Shown: positions 31,640 to 42,852 of the stretch, piece by piece
How the letters are laid out: each line of letters starts with the position of its first letter
Numbering within the stretch: position 1 is the stretch's first letter
The notes under the pieces: generated by a model
Told to the model about the DNA's origin: nothing
Seen by the model: the letters and a program-made list of their open reading frames with translations, nothing else
The model's database searches: none
NCBI GenBank assembly: GCA_036172665.1
Contig: CM069876.1
Coordinates: 35,061,001 to 35,125,000, forward strand
DNA from: Prosopocoilus inquinatus
Taxonomy: Eukaryota > Arthropoda > Insecta > Coleoptera > Lucanidae
Direction of reading: 5' to 3'
DNA length: 64,000 nucleotides
Made by a program: the position numbers and the translations under genes

Positions 31640-31893
31640 TTAAAATGGGGGTGAGAACATGGGTTTGAGTGATTTGAACTTGCTGTGGAAGTCTAGGGCT
31701 TCGTTGGGGTGTGTGCAGGAAACGTGCGCGAACAAGTTGTGTTTCTGTTTCACGGATTTGGGGCAGTACAAGCAACGGAATGAGGCTATCTTTCCGCATT
31801 CGTACCTCATGTGCCTCAGGAGGTTATGTCGGCGTTTGTAACGTCGGTTGCATTTTGGGCAACTCTCGGGGTCGCTTTGATTTGCCAAGTAAT
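31640..31893 (-). CDS. lola: lola alternative 3'-terminal exon T22 (finger pair)
   Basis: It begins after GTTTTAG (CT at 31894-31895). The split bases are AT, one of seven exons not starting with G, so the junction residue would be Asp if the constant exon ends in G. It encodes 83 residues: linker YLANQSDPES, CPKC-X12-HMRYEC, CLYC-X12-HVSCTH, with ECGKIASFRC between. A tail of about 22 residues (SKFKSLKPMFSPPF end) follows. AATAAA overlaps the stop codon at 31635-31640. Confidence 0.87.
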
Positions 31894-32238
31894 CTAAAAC
31901 AGTTTTTCATCATCTAAATACAGTTGACAACTCAACGCAATGATTCGGACGCGAGGTTTTCATAAAAACAAGATGAAATTTCAAAAAGTGAAGAGTGCAG
32001 TAGAGTTTTATTTAATCAATAAATACAATAATTAACAGAATCAATTAGTCATTGTAAATAAAATAAAGGCAAATACATTCGTTTCAAATTAAAAAATAAA
32101 TAAATAAATAAAATAAAAAGAGCGAAGAAAATCGACCGTTGCAAAAAGATACAGGAGGCAATCAAAAAGTCCCGGAAAGAAAGCGTGAACGGGGTATTTC
32201 AACTGCTAATGAAAACAAAAAAAAATAATAGCACAGTC
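31894..32238. other. Inter-exon stretch T23-T22, no gene
   Basis: Very AT-rich with AAAT microsatellite-like runs near 32092-32120. Nothing coding. Confidence 0.4.
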
Positions 32239-32486
32239 CTAGCTAATTAAATCGCAGTCTCCAAAAATAATAATGTCGCAGTCTTGAGGGCCGATTACCC
32301 CATGAATCTTCCCCATATGCCTGAAGACATTGCTCTTCTGATACACTTTGTAATCGCAGTGGGGACAACCGAACCTCGGGGCTTTCCCGCACTCGTACTT
32401 TATGTGCCTCCACAGGGTCGACCTTAGGCAATAACCTTTCTTACAAGAGGGACACTTGAACGCTTTTCCGACCCCCCAATTGACGT
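32239..32486 (-). CDS. lola: lola alternative 3'-terminal exon T23 (finger pair, long acidic tail)
   Basis: The acceptor is TTTTTAG (CT at 32487-32488) and the split bases are AC. It encodes 81 residues to TAG and has no internal start, so it is only found from the acceptor. The linker VNWGVGKAFK leads to CPSC-X12-HIKYEC. The turn is ECGKAPRFGC. Finger 2 is CPHC-X12-HMGKIH. The tail of about 22 residues is acidic and hydrophobic (CDIIIFGDCDLIS), with two Cys that fit no finger. Confidence 0.87.
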
Positions 32487-32980
32487 CTAAAAATTAATAT
32501 GATATTAAACGGAAGTTGGAAATTACAAGTGCTATTATTATACTACAGGAAAGCAGGATTAGATGAAATGTGTTAATGATAAATGAAATGAGAAGAGCGC
32601 AGATAATTTAGGAACTCAAATTCGCAATGACGCGACGTATAAGGCTGCTGATGAGTTTCAAAAAATAGTGAAGTGGACAAAAAAATTATTAAAGTGCAGT
32701 CTTTTAATTCCCTTAACAACGAGTTTCTCTGAAAACAATATATTTGGTTAATCCCCCGATACGGACGATACCAATTTCTTTTACTTTACAATTAATGTAC
32801 AGTCGCGTTCCTTTATAATGACACGTAGCTACGCAGTAGTCATTAGAAAGGAACGCGGGTGCATATTACAATACAATAAGGTTTTATATGTCTTAAATTA
32901 TGTCAACTATTTATTATATTATAATAAACGACGCGACGTTTCGCTTGTGTTTAAGGACACCTTGCGTATTTGGCTGTACT
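32487..32980. other. Inter-exon stretch T24-T23 with a small palindrome
   Basis: No gene. Holds a short foldback at 32805-32860. AATAAA for T24 lies at 32910-32915. Confidence 0.4.
32805..32860. repeat. Short foldback palindrome
   Basis: GCGTTCCTTT-ATAATGACACG and CAGTAGTCATTAG-AAAGGAACGC are inverted copies around GTAGCTAC; arms of about 24 bp with few mismatches. It could be a minimal MITE or a hairpin in the 3' UTR/intron RNA. Confidence 0.5.
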
Positions 32981-33159
32981 CTACATGTTGTGTTTTCTGT
33001 ACATGTGGGATTGAAGGTGCACCTTCTGTCTGCACTTCTTCGGACAGCTCGGGCACTGAAATTTCGGCTCGACTCCGCATTCGTAAGACACGTGCCGCCA
33101 AACGTTATTTTTTGTCGAGTAGGTCCTAATGCATTTCGGACACTTATACATTTTCATAC
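32981..33159 (-). CDS. lola: lola alternative 3'-terminal exon T24 (finger pair, short)
   Basis: The acceptor is TTTTCAG (CT at 33160-33161), split bases GT; 58 residues. The linker is four residues (MKMY). Knuckle 1 is CPKC-X12-HVSYEC; finger 2 is CPSC-X12-HMYRKH, with ECGVEPKFQC between. CPSCPKKCRQKVHL matches T28 (CPVCPKKCKQKVHL), 9.5 kb away. The chain ends NM right after finger 2. AATAAA is 66 nt past the stop. A long frame running into the intron is not coding. Confidence 0.88.
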
Positions 33160-33311
33160 CTGAAAAAGATACAGCGTTTCGAATTAATACAAGGCGAGTA
33201 GTAATAAGACGGTCTGGTCTTGTTTGATCGAAAGGGAAGGGGGGGCGTGGTTTAAATAATACAGGCAGATGAAGAGAAAGGAAAAACAAAATATTTCAAA
33301 AAGTGAAATAA

Positions 33312-33596
33312 TTAGGGCCGGTTTTATTATCAAACTAACGCCCAGTTTTACAATGACGGTTTAACTTTGAGCCGAAGCTTAAATCCTTCACAACAATTGT
33401 TGAAATAATAGTTGCTAAAGGTTTAAGCCTCGGCTCAAAGTTGAGCCTCATTTATAAAACTGGACCTACAGGAGACTTGAAAATGAAAGTCACAGTTAGA
33501 CGTCACAATTAATGCAAAAACATATTTATTTACACATCAGATTGTGACCTTTATTTTAAAGTCTCGTTTAGTTCGATTATGATATCGGCCCTTAAT
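33312..33596. mobile_element. Composite foldback element, family shared with 51551-51702
   Basis: The outer ends are TTAGGGCCGGTTTTATTAT and ATGATATCGGCCCTTAA (inverted, TTA flank). Nested inside, CCAGTTTTACAATGACGGTTT with CTTTGAGCCGAAGC is inverted at 33412-33468. The right part (TCTCGTTTAGTTCGATTATG) recurs at 51663-51683 with the same GGCCCTTA end, so one dispersed family is involved, with a second element inserted. Confidence 0.55.
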
Positions 33597-34539
33597 CATG
33601 TATGTTACAATACGCTGTCCTTGTTTCATCATAAAAGATCGTAATAGGACTCTTCTTAGAGGTACAACGAAAACGCTCAATCAAAAATTCAATTCTTGTG
33701 GGGTACATCAAACGTACTCCAATAAATACTTAAAAATCTATTTTATTTTTAATCACATTGTAACAGAAAGACTTCAAACTGTTACTTTCTAATTAAGTCT
33801 TTACGAAAGTTCAGTTGCACCAATCTCAACGCTTGATTGATGGCAAATTCAAAGTACACTGCTCAAAAACAATTAGGACAAAAGCCTGAAGTTACACAAA
33901 CAAAAGTTGTAAATAAAATATTTGAGGTTACCAAGAAACCGAGCCGCGCATGCGCTATTCGTTACACGATTACTTCTGTTCCCGTCGGTCATTTTGTTGC
34001 GGACAATTTCAGTACTGTGAGTGTCATACTTGCAAGGTTAGGTTGGTAAATAATTAACATAAAATTTTCAAAATCACAGGTGAAACACTTAACTTAAAAA
34101 CGCTTTTCCTGTGGTGGTCATAAATACCTGATTAATTGAAGTTTTCAGACTTTGAAAAGCATGACGTACGCTTTGCTTTAAATTTTTGTTATTTATTCGT
34201 TTTAAGAAATGTTCAACATGTAGTTCATTTTAAGTTCTTAACAAAATGTAATTAACTGTCGGTGATTCAGAAGAAATTTCCATAAAAAAAGCATTTTTTT
34301 CTTGTTTTTTTTTCACATCGTCGATTAACCAAGAACTTGAAAATGTTATGTCCTTGTAGATGTGGTAATAGTTGCAACTTTTAATCAATTAATTAATTTT
34401 AACTGTAGAGAATTAATTAAATTAAGTAATCTCATAACACGTCTAACTCATTCAAACGCATAGGTTATGTTCACTTTATAAACTCCTTGGAAAGCAAAAC
34501 ATTACATTTGGCAACGTAGCTGTGTTAAAAAAAAGGATG

Positions 34540-34830
34540 ACAGCGTTATAGGAAAATCGGGAAACGTAATAAGTGACAGATAAAGCTCAAAGGACCCCCC
34601 CCTGTACTGAAAATTAAGGGTGGAACTAGGGTTAATAACATCGAATCGATGTTGACAAACAAAAATATTACTTCAAATAATTCTGACAGCGTTATAGGAA
34701 AATCGGGAAAGGTAAAAAGTGACAGATGAAGCACAAAAGGCCCCTTGTATTGAAGATTAAGGGTGGAACAAGGGTTGCCAACAGTGAGTCAATATTGACA
34801 GGAAGATGTGCATATCATTTCAACTTACTA
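34540..34830. repeat. Direct duplication, ~145-bp units
   Basis: GACAGCGTTATAGGAAAATC starts both copies (34539 and 34685), followed by GTGACAGAT.AAGC.CAAA and AAGGGTGGAAC. The two copies differ by substitutions and a few indels. No coding content. Confidence 0.6.
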
Positions 34831-35159
34831 ATTTTCGCATGAAGAAAAGCCCAAAGGATGAAATATTAATGAGATTATAACAATCGTAGGAAAAAAAAAC
34901 AAAAATTATTTTGCAAGTAAGAAAAATAAAATCCTTGAATAATAAATAAATAAAAAATTCTTGTGATAAATTGCAAATTTAAAAAAAAAATCTCGATTTC
35001 CACTCTAGCATGTAGCATTCAAAGTATGCGATGTTGTCGCTTTCATTTTGTTATTGTTGTAATTTGCGACAGGGCAGGGTTGCCAGATTTTTTTCACGCA
35101 GTCGCCAACTTATTCACAATATGTAGCCAAAAGGTGCCTGCCAATTTTTGTCTAAAGCT

Positions 35160-35870
35160 AAAAACACAAAAAATTGCCGAATTGGGATATCAAAATCAGA
35201 ATAAATTAAACCTGCAAAAAGTCAAGAAACAAAAGAAATCAAAATACAAGGCATGAAGTAAACAAAAAAAAAACAAAGGAGGATCGACAAAGCCAAGCTG
35301 AATGAATTTTCCGTACGAATCAAAAAAATCAAAGCAAACCATAAAAAAGTCAATAGTACGATTAAAGAAAACAAAAAGGAAAGGCAAAAGAAAAATTGCG
35401 AAAGAACAGAAGAAGACTGACGAATAAGATGAACAAAAACCAAATGAATCTCCTGACGAAAAATGAAAAAGAAATTTTGTGGAGAGCAAAAAATAAATCT
35501 AAAAGAAACGCCAGTCAACAAAAAGTGAAAAATCAATTTGGTAAAAATAAACAAAAGAGAAACGTATAATAAATTTTAAAAAAGGCAGAAGCACCAAACT
35601 CGTAGGAAACAAAAGAGAACTGTAAAAAAGAGTCAAAAAATGTGAAATACAATTGGATTAAAAGAAGTAAAATGCAAAAAATATGAAAAGAAAAAGCAAA
35701 AGATTGGATAGAGAAAAATAATTAAACGAAACGCAAGTTAAGAAACCAGCGGGAAACAAAGGACAAAATAAACCAACGAACAGTGCATAAAATGAAAAAC
35801 ATCAGTTCTATAAAATAAAAAAAAAATAGAAAAGAAAGAAATGAACAAAAGCAAATCTGGCAATCCTGCA
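35160..35870. repeat. A-rich degenerate low-complexity stretch
   Basis: The plus strand is rich in A with recurring AACAAAAG, AAATGAA and GAAAC words in no fixed period. Frames on the minus strand here give Phe-rich translations, typical of low-complexity DNA and not of a gene. Confidence 0.45.
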
Positions 35871-37674
35871 ACAGGGGCACAGAATAGAGGGTCAACCCAG
35901 TGTTGTCAACCTTGTGAGTCCAAAGTTTCACACATATCAGTGAACATTTTCCTTTACATTACCTTTTGTGAAATGGAATTTAATTTCAACTGCAAATACA
36001 AAATTTATTTAAATGAACAAGAATTCACAAAAAAAGTTGCTGTGGGTAATATTCATTTCTTTGAAATTATTAACTTCATTTCATTTCATTTCATCAAAAA
36101 ATTATTTACGTTTTTACAGTTGTGTTACGCCATTGCCATCTATGTTTATGTTGTGGAACTGCAATCTGTCAGCGCGAAATTTGAAATGATTTTTTTTTTA
36201 GTATACACCTTCGACTTTTATAGATAGATTGTCGAGTGCGATAATAACAACAAACATAAATAAAGAACGTAAAATAGAAATTTAAAGTCAATGTTTTGAT
36301 TTAAAAAGAAAACCTGAAGTCATAGGATTAAAATGATCCTAGGTGGGGCGATTTTTAAGACGCTCAAACCGCCATTCTTTCCTGAAACACCCTGTACATC
36401 AGGTTTTTTTAAAAATAATTTGTCTGTCAATAACTTCCTAATTAGGTTAATGAAAATTAAGAACAATTTTAATTATACCTTTCAAAATTGATTTTCTCGT
36501 TCTTTGGACATTCGTGCTGCTCAAAATAAAACGATTACTGAGGGCTAATGAAAAATTTCTAACATTGGGAACAAAATGAAATAAAAGGTAAAAGCAGGGG
36601 TGGCCTGTCATACTTGCAAGGTCGGGTTTCTTTATAGGTGCTTTCTTTCGCTCACAAAATCGTGGTCCAAACGCGTTTAGATGCAAAGACGGACGTTCTT
36701 TTGCAAACAGATTGATCCCCACTCTCCTTGAAATCTCAGTCCAAAACGGTAATCCCCTTTCCTCTTCGAATCGAAGTTTTTTCATGTTTCGTTTGGACTT
36801 AATTCTAGTTATTTGCAGGTGAACTATTAAAAAATAATTCAAATCTGAGGTGCTTTGTTGCAACAACTACGGAATCCAGATTCAAACTACTTGAATCTAG
36901 ATTCAAACTTTTAAGCAAAAGAAAGCAGCTTATAATTAGCTTGAAATTTCTCAAGTCACAGGTAAAGCACAAAAATCAAACGCTTGCTAAGATGAAATAC
37001 CCAGAACTAAGGGGTATTGTCTGACAAAGTAAGAAGGAAAAAGTTAAGAGCGGAGGTGTCGTTCTAAATGACAGTGCACGGAAGGAGTAAGAATTGTGAA
37101 CCTCTTTTTTAAGCTCAGTATTACAGATGGATTATTAAAACCTCTGCATGGCTCAAGTACTTTGCAGTTCCGTGCAATCCCCCAATCACGCCTATGGCAG
37201 GCCATGGGGTAAAAGGAAAATGTGTTCGGTGATCGAAGAACAGAAGAACTTCGAATGCAAGCGAACTACAAAAATCACAAATACTAAAAAAAAAACATTA
37301 AACAATGACCTGCGAGGTAGATCCCGAAGACTGCCGGGTACCCACCTCACAAAAGATTGTGGTAGGACTCACAAAATAATTACAATTCATTGTCCAAAGT
37401 TAACCTACCAGAAATTATATTAAAATAAGCCGCGCCTATCGCGTCTGCTTTTATTGCGATAAAAATGGGTTTTTGTCATTTGTGTCCGTCGCAAAAATAA
37501 TTGAATTTTTATAACACACATAGTTTCACGCTCTGATTTCTATCAAGTGCAACTCGAACGGTTTTTTGCAATACACCGGTCATAAACCATCGTTTGATTC
37601 CCATTGGTCAGCAATTCCTTTTTTTTTTAAATTAATACAAGAAAATACAGATTAATACAGAAAAATTCTGTCAT

Positions 37675-37735
37675 TTTACGCGATTTGAACCTGGGCTTCT
37701 CGGTTTCGCGCCGAGTGTTCTACAACTTAAACAAA
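37675..37735 (-). repeat. Degenerate tRNA-like relic
   Basis: On the minus strand, AGTTGTAGAACACTCGG (D-arm/A-box-like), GAAACCGAGAAG and GGTTCAAATCGC (B-box-like) follow tRNA order, but the ends do not pair. Likely a SINE head. Confidence 0.35.
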
Positions 37736-39966
37736 AGTGACTCCGTCATTCATAGAAATAATCTAACAGAAGTCATAATTTGGTCGTAAAGGATCCTTCT
37801 CTTTATATTCAAGAATTTTTTTCTTGCCTTAAGAAACAATATCGTCCGGAGTCTCTATTTTTAGATATGATTGATCACCTGTTGCAAGCGTTTGCAGATG
37901 CATTTTATCTTTTGCGTGAGAACAGATCGAATTGTTTAGTCTACCCCTTTAGACGGTCCTAAAACTCCGACGTCGCGTTGTCTCATTTTTTCTGCGTTGA
38001 AAAATCCTGAGAATTATAGTTTTTTCTGCGTTGTTATTTCGACGGAAAAATTAATTTGCGCTCACACTTGACCTTTCATGCTATCGGTTTCCTTTTACTC
38101 GATTGAGTTTTGATGCTGTTTCGACGTTTTCGATTCGCGCAAACCCTTCTTTATTTCGAAAGGGAGTACGGCCAATTTTGGCTTTACCAATTTGCGACGT
38201 ACCTTGAGCACGCAGTCGTCGTTGTGAAATTGCCACAAATGATGCTAAGGTAAGTAAATCAATAATAATTGTTTTTAGTTTAGTTAAGAATTAGTAGGAA
38301 ATGTAATGCTGACTTCAGCAGGCAGAAATAATAAAACCGGGCGAAAAGAACGGATCGGGGGAAGTGTGTGACGGCTGGCGACAAGTGCAGTGCTATTAAC
38401 GGCGTAGCGCCCGAAGATCCGGTCCTGCCTGCTGAAGAGACCAGACCAAAGTCCGTTTCGAATAAAAGGGTATTTTAAGGTGTGTGTGCTTTTTAGTAAT
38501 AATCTTTAAGGTACCTCCGCTACTAATTTAGCGAGTGATTCCTGATCAACCCCCTAGCGACCCTCAATTTCCAGGGTCGTGACGATATCTCCAGGGCGCT
38601 CTGGTGTGGGGGCTGCAGCCTCTTGGCTGCCTATATTCCGTGGTGAACAAGGCAGGCTTGTTTTGGTACCGGCAGGATCTAGGAGAGGTTTCCTGCAATT
38701 GTACGACTTCGGGCGGAGCTAATTTGGTGTGCTGGTGGATCAAAAAGTCATTAGAGTTTTTCCCAGCTTGTCCCCTTGAAACTGTTGCGTTCTCTTTTCG
38801 TACAAATTATTATTGTCGGACTTTCCTTTCCGTACAAGCTTCTAGTTCCCGTTTGGTTAAGGTCCATTTTAGGCGACGGTCTTATCTTTATTGTTGGTTT
38901 TACTCGTACTCTTCGATCAGCTTTCATCTGTGACGATTCGGTTGGGGGAGCAGAGGCATGGTAGTAGCCAAAGCTGATGGTTTGGTGATGGCGTCTCCAC
39001 AGGTCAACGTTTTAGGAGATGAACCACGAGTCCGGGAGTCTACAAAAATGATTCCGGTGCGAGGTTCCCATTGTTTGCGCCAGGGTCCTATGTCGACGAT
39101 TGATATTTAACGCTATTTTTGGAAGCTTCATGCCATATAAAATACTATTTGTTGTACCATATTTGTTAACATTTTTGATATTACCAATACAATTTTTATT
39201 TTTTCCGTGAAAAAATTCAACAAAGGAGAAGCCTCAAGTCACTATAAAATTGTCCTTTGAATTACCAATACATTTCAATAGCGTGTCCAAGTTTTAAAGG
39301 TGCGTACACACTTTGACGGTGTTACGGTTGGCACACACTACGACTACTGTCAACAGTCTGAATTGCCCTTAAAGCTTGTTGCATAAATTGAATCCTTTCC
39401 TCGTCTGGGGTTAAGGTGGCGCTCGTTTCTTGCCGCGTTTAATTAACACCTACACCCGTCACGACTTAAGCTGCCGGCTGCGCTGCAAGTTAATGTGCTC
39501 AGCACACATTTTGTTTCTACTCCAGGTAGGTAGCAATAAATAAGAAACTTTCAAATCAAAAAGTCACGATTCGGGGTGTTTTAAATCGTTTCTTTCGCGG
39601 ATAAGGTCGAAATCATTGCGAAGGAAGCGTCTGATTGGAGAAGGACGTCAGCATGAAAATGAAACCCTGTAACACGAATTTCGATAAAAAAAAAAGTTTT
39701 CCTTTTTGATTAAGAGATGACGCCCTGAAATCTTCGGTCACGCCATTATTTTAAATTTTGAAATTTCACTTTGAAAAATTAATATCATTGCGAAGCTACG
39801 AGGCAGGGATTTTATATAAGAAATTCAGTTAAAACAGTTTTCACTGTTGGATAACAGATGGCGCCTTGAATCATGTGCTTTTATGAGCTTAGGCTTAATT
39901 TATTTTTTAGTTTAAGAAATTGTACGTGAATAAAAAAATTCTAAACTAAACATTATTCCTGTAAGA

Positions 39967-40180
39967 CAGCGATTTTTAAACTGGGAGGCGGGGGCACTTG
40001 CAAAGGGAGGCGCGAAAATTTAACAGAAATTTAATATTCATAACAAAACATAAATTAATAAGAAAATATGTTCTTATTAACAAACTTCCGCAATATTTTA
40101 TGAAAAGGACGAGGTGGGGACGCCAAGGTTAGATTTTTTTTTAAAGGGAGGCGTAGTAACATAAAGTTTGAAAATCGCTG
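39967..40180. mobile_element. hAT-type MITE with 8-bp target duplication
   Basis: Ends CAGCGATTTTTAAACT and AGTTTGAAAATCGCTG are inverted, followed by GGGAGGCG-type sequence on both sides. CTGTAAGA (39959-39966) and CTGTAAGG (40181-40188) flank it, matching at seven of eight bases. The 8-bp duplication and CAGCG end fit hAT. 214 bp, non-coding. Confidence 0.75.
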
Positions 40181-40914
40181 CTGTAAGGCAACAATTAAGC
40201 TTGAAATGGGAGCGGGAGGGAGTCGAAGAAAACTTTCATTCCTTTAAGGGGTCGTTGTTCAGGAAAGATTAAGGATACCTGAACTACGCAAGCCAACACG
40301 AAAGTTTTTAAAGTTGAGTTCCGAAGAAACTCCAACCTACTTTTATAGGTTTTAGATCCTCAACATAATAGTCGACTGTTGACAGTTCATCGATTCCGAG
40401 AAGACCCCTAATGATTCACTTATCACCAAACCGATTCTACAGATTCACGAATTTAAACGATCCAAAACGAAAGTTTAAAAATCAAGCTCCCAAATACCCC
40501 CCTCCTCCGCATCAGATTCCTACAGTTTATAAATCGTCAGCATACAGTCGTCACAGTGGACCATTAATATTTATACACGTCTAGAAGATCCCCCTAAAGA
40601 TTCATTAATCCCGTCGTGAAACCGTTTCAAGTTGTCGTTGACTTCATTGGGAACCCCTGGTTTAAATCGTCAGCACGATAGGGGATTTTCTTAACTGCGA
40701 GGTCGATATGTCTAACAATATATCTCACAACTGAAAAGAAAGTAGCAACGCTTAACAAAAAAAAGTATATGTATTAAGTATAAATGAACAGAGTATGAAT
40801 AATCCGAATATCAAATGATCAAATTTCTTAAAAAAGAAACAAAAAAATTGACAGTCTTCGAAGAAACTTCTTTCTATTCCTGTAACTATGAGCAGGGATT
40901 CTATTTGCTTACGC

Positions 40915-41168
40915 CTACTGGCATCTGTTGCTCGTAGTATTACAATGCAAAATGTTTTCCACGTCAATGTTCTGATGCTTCTTAGTGTTCTTCAGGTGCA
41001 CCTTCAACACATCCTTCCTGTGACACTTGTAGCTGCAAAACGGGCACTGAAACTCCGCCCGTTTGCCACATTCGTACTTCTGGTGCCTCGTCAAATTCCC
41101 TAAATGCTTGTACATCTTCGAGCAGGTCGGACAGTGGTAGGTCTCGTGGTCCATGGGGTAGCTCGTGC
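40915..41168 (-). CDS. lola: lola alternative 3'-terminal exon T25 (finger pair, HX6H)
   Basis: The acceptor is TTTTTAG (CT at 41169-41170), split bases GC; 83 residues. The linker is TSYPMDHETYH. Knuckle 1 is CPTC-X12-HQKYEC; finger 2 is CPFC-X12-HLKNTKKH, with six residues between the two His, longer than standard. YKCHRKD links it to its neighbour T26 (YKCCRKD). A 20-residue polar tail follows. T25 and T26 are 157 bp apart and look like a tandem duplicate. Confidence 0.88.
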
Positions 41169-41325
41169 CTAAAAACAAACGAGAACTTCATCGAGCTCCG
41201 AGGAAACGCGGGGGAAACCCGTAACCGCACTTGCACCATTTAACCACAACAACGACATATTTATACCAAAAGAAAATTCTGCTTAAGTTTTTTTTTTATT
41301 GGCCAAGGAACGAACACAACCTACA

Positions 41326-41525
41326 TTATTCTCTGTGAGCGTGCTTTTTGGTTTGGAGGTGCTGCTGGAACGCGTCTTTTCTGCAGCACTTGTAATTGCA
41401 CAGGGGGCAGTAAAACGCGGGGATTTTGCCGCACTCGTACTTTAGGTGGCGCTGCAAGTGCGTTTTGTGCTTGTAGGTCTTGTAACAAGAGGGGCATACG
41501 AATCTTTGATAACCTCCGAAGTATC
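41326..41525 (-). CDS. lola: lola alternative 3'-terminal exon T26 (finger pair, HX5H)
   Basis: It follows GTTTTAG (CT at 41526-41527), split bases GA, and encodes 65 residues. The linker is YFGGYQRFV. Knuckle 1 is CPSC-X12-HLKYEC; finger 2 is CPLC-X12-HLQTKKH. A third Cys pair (YKCCRKD) inside finger 2 is unusual and shared in part with T25. It ends AHRE. AATAAA at 41295-41300 is 26 nt past the stop. Confidence 0.88.
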
Positions 41526-41833
41526 CTAAAACACACAAAGCATTAGGTACTTAAAACAAGAGCAAAAACTTCAAAAAGGAGAGAGGATTTGGTAATTTTA
41601 AATTCCGGATAAATTGGTAGAGGCGAAAGAAAAAAATGTAGATAATTACACTTCAGATCAAAATTTAGGCAAGTTTGCAAGAATCACCCTTTTCTTACAC
41701 TTCCTAACCTCTTCAAAAAAAAACTGATTACGTCCACTTATTTGTCCGAAAGTCCATACCTAATCGTAAACAAGACCCAACTAGACGCATACATTTATTT
41801 CTGACTAGACCAAATACAAGATTCTACCAAGTA
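41526..41833. other. Inter-exon stretch T27-T26, no gene
   Basis: About 300 bp of AT-rich spacer. AATAAA for T27 is at 41794-41799. No repeat seen. Confidence 0.4.
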
Positions 41834-42009
41834 TTAAATATTGTGCCTCATTTTCAGGTGTTGGACAAGAATGTAATTGCGCTTGGCCTTGTAATTGCAC
41901 ACGAAGCACTTGTACAAGCCTTCCTTGTTGCACTCTAAGTTAACGTGCCTCGATAGGGAGCCCTTGACCTTGTACGATTTTCCACAACTAGGGCATGGAT
42001 AGGATCTTC
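41834..42009 (-). CDS. lola: lola alternative 3'-terminal exon T27 (finger pair, shortest)
   Basis: The acceptor is TTTTGCAG (CT at 42010-42011), split bases GA; 57 residues, the shortest in the array. Knuckle 1 begins four residues in: CPSC-X12-HVNLEC. Finger 2 is CFVC-X12-HLKMRH. The turn is ECNKEGLYKC, lacking both Gly and Pro. SYKVKGSL resembles the first knuckle of T41 (TYKVRGSL). AATAAA lies 35 nt past the stop. The long frame running upstream into the intron is not part of the exon. Confidence 0.87.
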
Positions 42010-42606
42010 CTGCAAAAAAAATAGTTACTGACGCGCAAGCTCTTGTCAAAACCTGTTCTGTTACACGCCCGTAAAACAACAAAACTAAACAATAAAATTG
42101 ATGATACATACGCAAAGAAGATGGATGGTGGATTTCCTTTTTCCGCATTTGACTTTGATCATTTTGATATTTGGAGAAAATGTGAGTAACAAAAAGACTA
42201 ACTCCAATAAAAAGAGGGTTTATTTCTTCCATGGTTAACACAACTCCAACGTGACCAATAATTTTCTGAGATTTGGAAGGCTCCTTGTACCCCCACTTTC
42301 TTCTTACGGCACACGGGACAATGAAACCATGCAAACTACAGGTAAATTAACAAAAAAAGGCGAGTCCAATAAAGAGAGGGTTTATTTCTTCCATGATTAA
42401 CACAATTCCAATGCAACTAATCATTTTCAAGATTTGGAAGGCTCCTTGTGCCCCCACTATCTACTTATGGCACGCTGAACAATGAAACCACGCAAACGTT
42501 TGTTAAAGAAGTCATGAAGACCCATACAGGTCAGTTAACAAAAAAAAGTCAAGTCCAATAAAGAGAGCCGTTTATTTCTTCCATGGTTAACACAATTCCA
42601 ATGTTA
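42010..42606. other. Inter-exon stretch T28-T27 with decayed T28 copies
   Basis: Most of this spacer is two decayed tandem copies of the 3' part of T28 (see 42190-42510). AATAAA for T28 is at 42571-42576. No intact frame. Confidence 0.6.
42190..42510 (-). pseudogene. Two decayed partial copies of exon T28
   Basis: Copies at about 42190-42340 and 42355-42510 match T28 and its 3' flank at 42545-42740: TCCAATAAA.AGAG, TTTATTTCTTCCATGGTTAA, CACAA.TCCAA, GGCTCCTTGT, then CGGGACAATGAAACC for the T28 CGGGACAGTGAAACC finger-2 region. Both lack the same ~60-bp segment of coding sequence and have no intact finger. They record tandem duplication and loss of an array exon. The order is copy, copy, T28 from left to right. 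Confidence 0.68.
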
Positions 42607-42815
42607 CTAAAACCTTTCGAGCTCCGACGGGCTCCTGTACTCCTTGTGCCTTCTTTGGACGTGAGACTTCAAGTGCACTTTCTGTTTGCACTTTTTCGGG
42701 CAGACGGGACAGTGAAACCTCGGTTCTACCCCGCATTCTAAGTTCATGTGGCGGTACAAGGTGGATTTCGACCTGTAGGTCTTTCGGCATCCAGGGCAAG
42801 TGAAGACGACCGCGC
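42607..42815 (-). CDS. lola: lola alternative 3'-terminal exon T28 (finger pair)
   Basis: The acceptor is ATTTTAG (CT at 42816-42817), split bases GC; 68 residues. The linker is AVVFT. Knuckle 1 is CPGC-X12-HMNLEC; finger 2 is CPVC-X12-HVQRRH, with ECGVEPRFHC between. The KKCKQKVHL segment marks it as a paralogue of T24. The tail KEYRSPSELERF is charged. AATAAA is 31 nt past the stop. Two dead copies of its 3' part lie just downstream. Confidence 0.88.
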
Positions 42816-42852
42816 CTAAAATTAAAGTCAATCACTCTAATGATAAAGAACC

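Larger units (their letters stand above)
33160..40914. other. 7.7-kb gap T25-T24, the largest exon-free interval inside the array
   Basis: No lola-type exon. Holds a composite foldback (33312-33596), a direct duplication (34540-34830), an A-rich degenerate stretch (35160-35870), a tRNA-like relic (37675-37735) and a hAT-type MITE (39967-40180). Near 36385 CTGAAACACCCTGTAC looks like a common insect transposon end. The GC-richer part 38170-38960 with AATAAAAGGGTATTTT may be a decayed retrotransposon LTR and leader; no pair or polyprotein seen. Confidence 0.45.

Noticed and set aside
35196..35554. Phe-rich minus-strand frames suggesting a membrane protein
   Set aside because: They come from A-rich low-complexity DNA on the plus strand, without start context or a homologue.
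41834..42334. 166-residue minus-strand frame starting far upstream of T27
   Set aside because: The part above 42009 lies before a good acceptor and has no finger-like sequence; it is intron read through. The same applies to frames starting above T24, T34 and T36.
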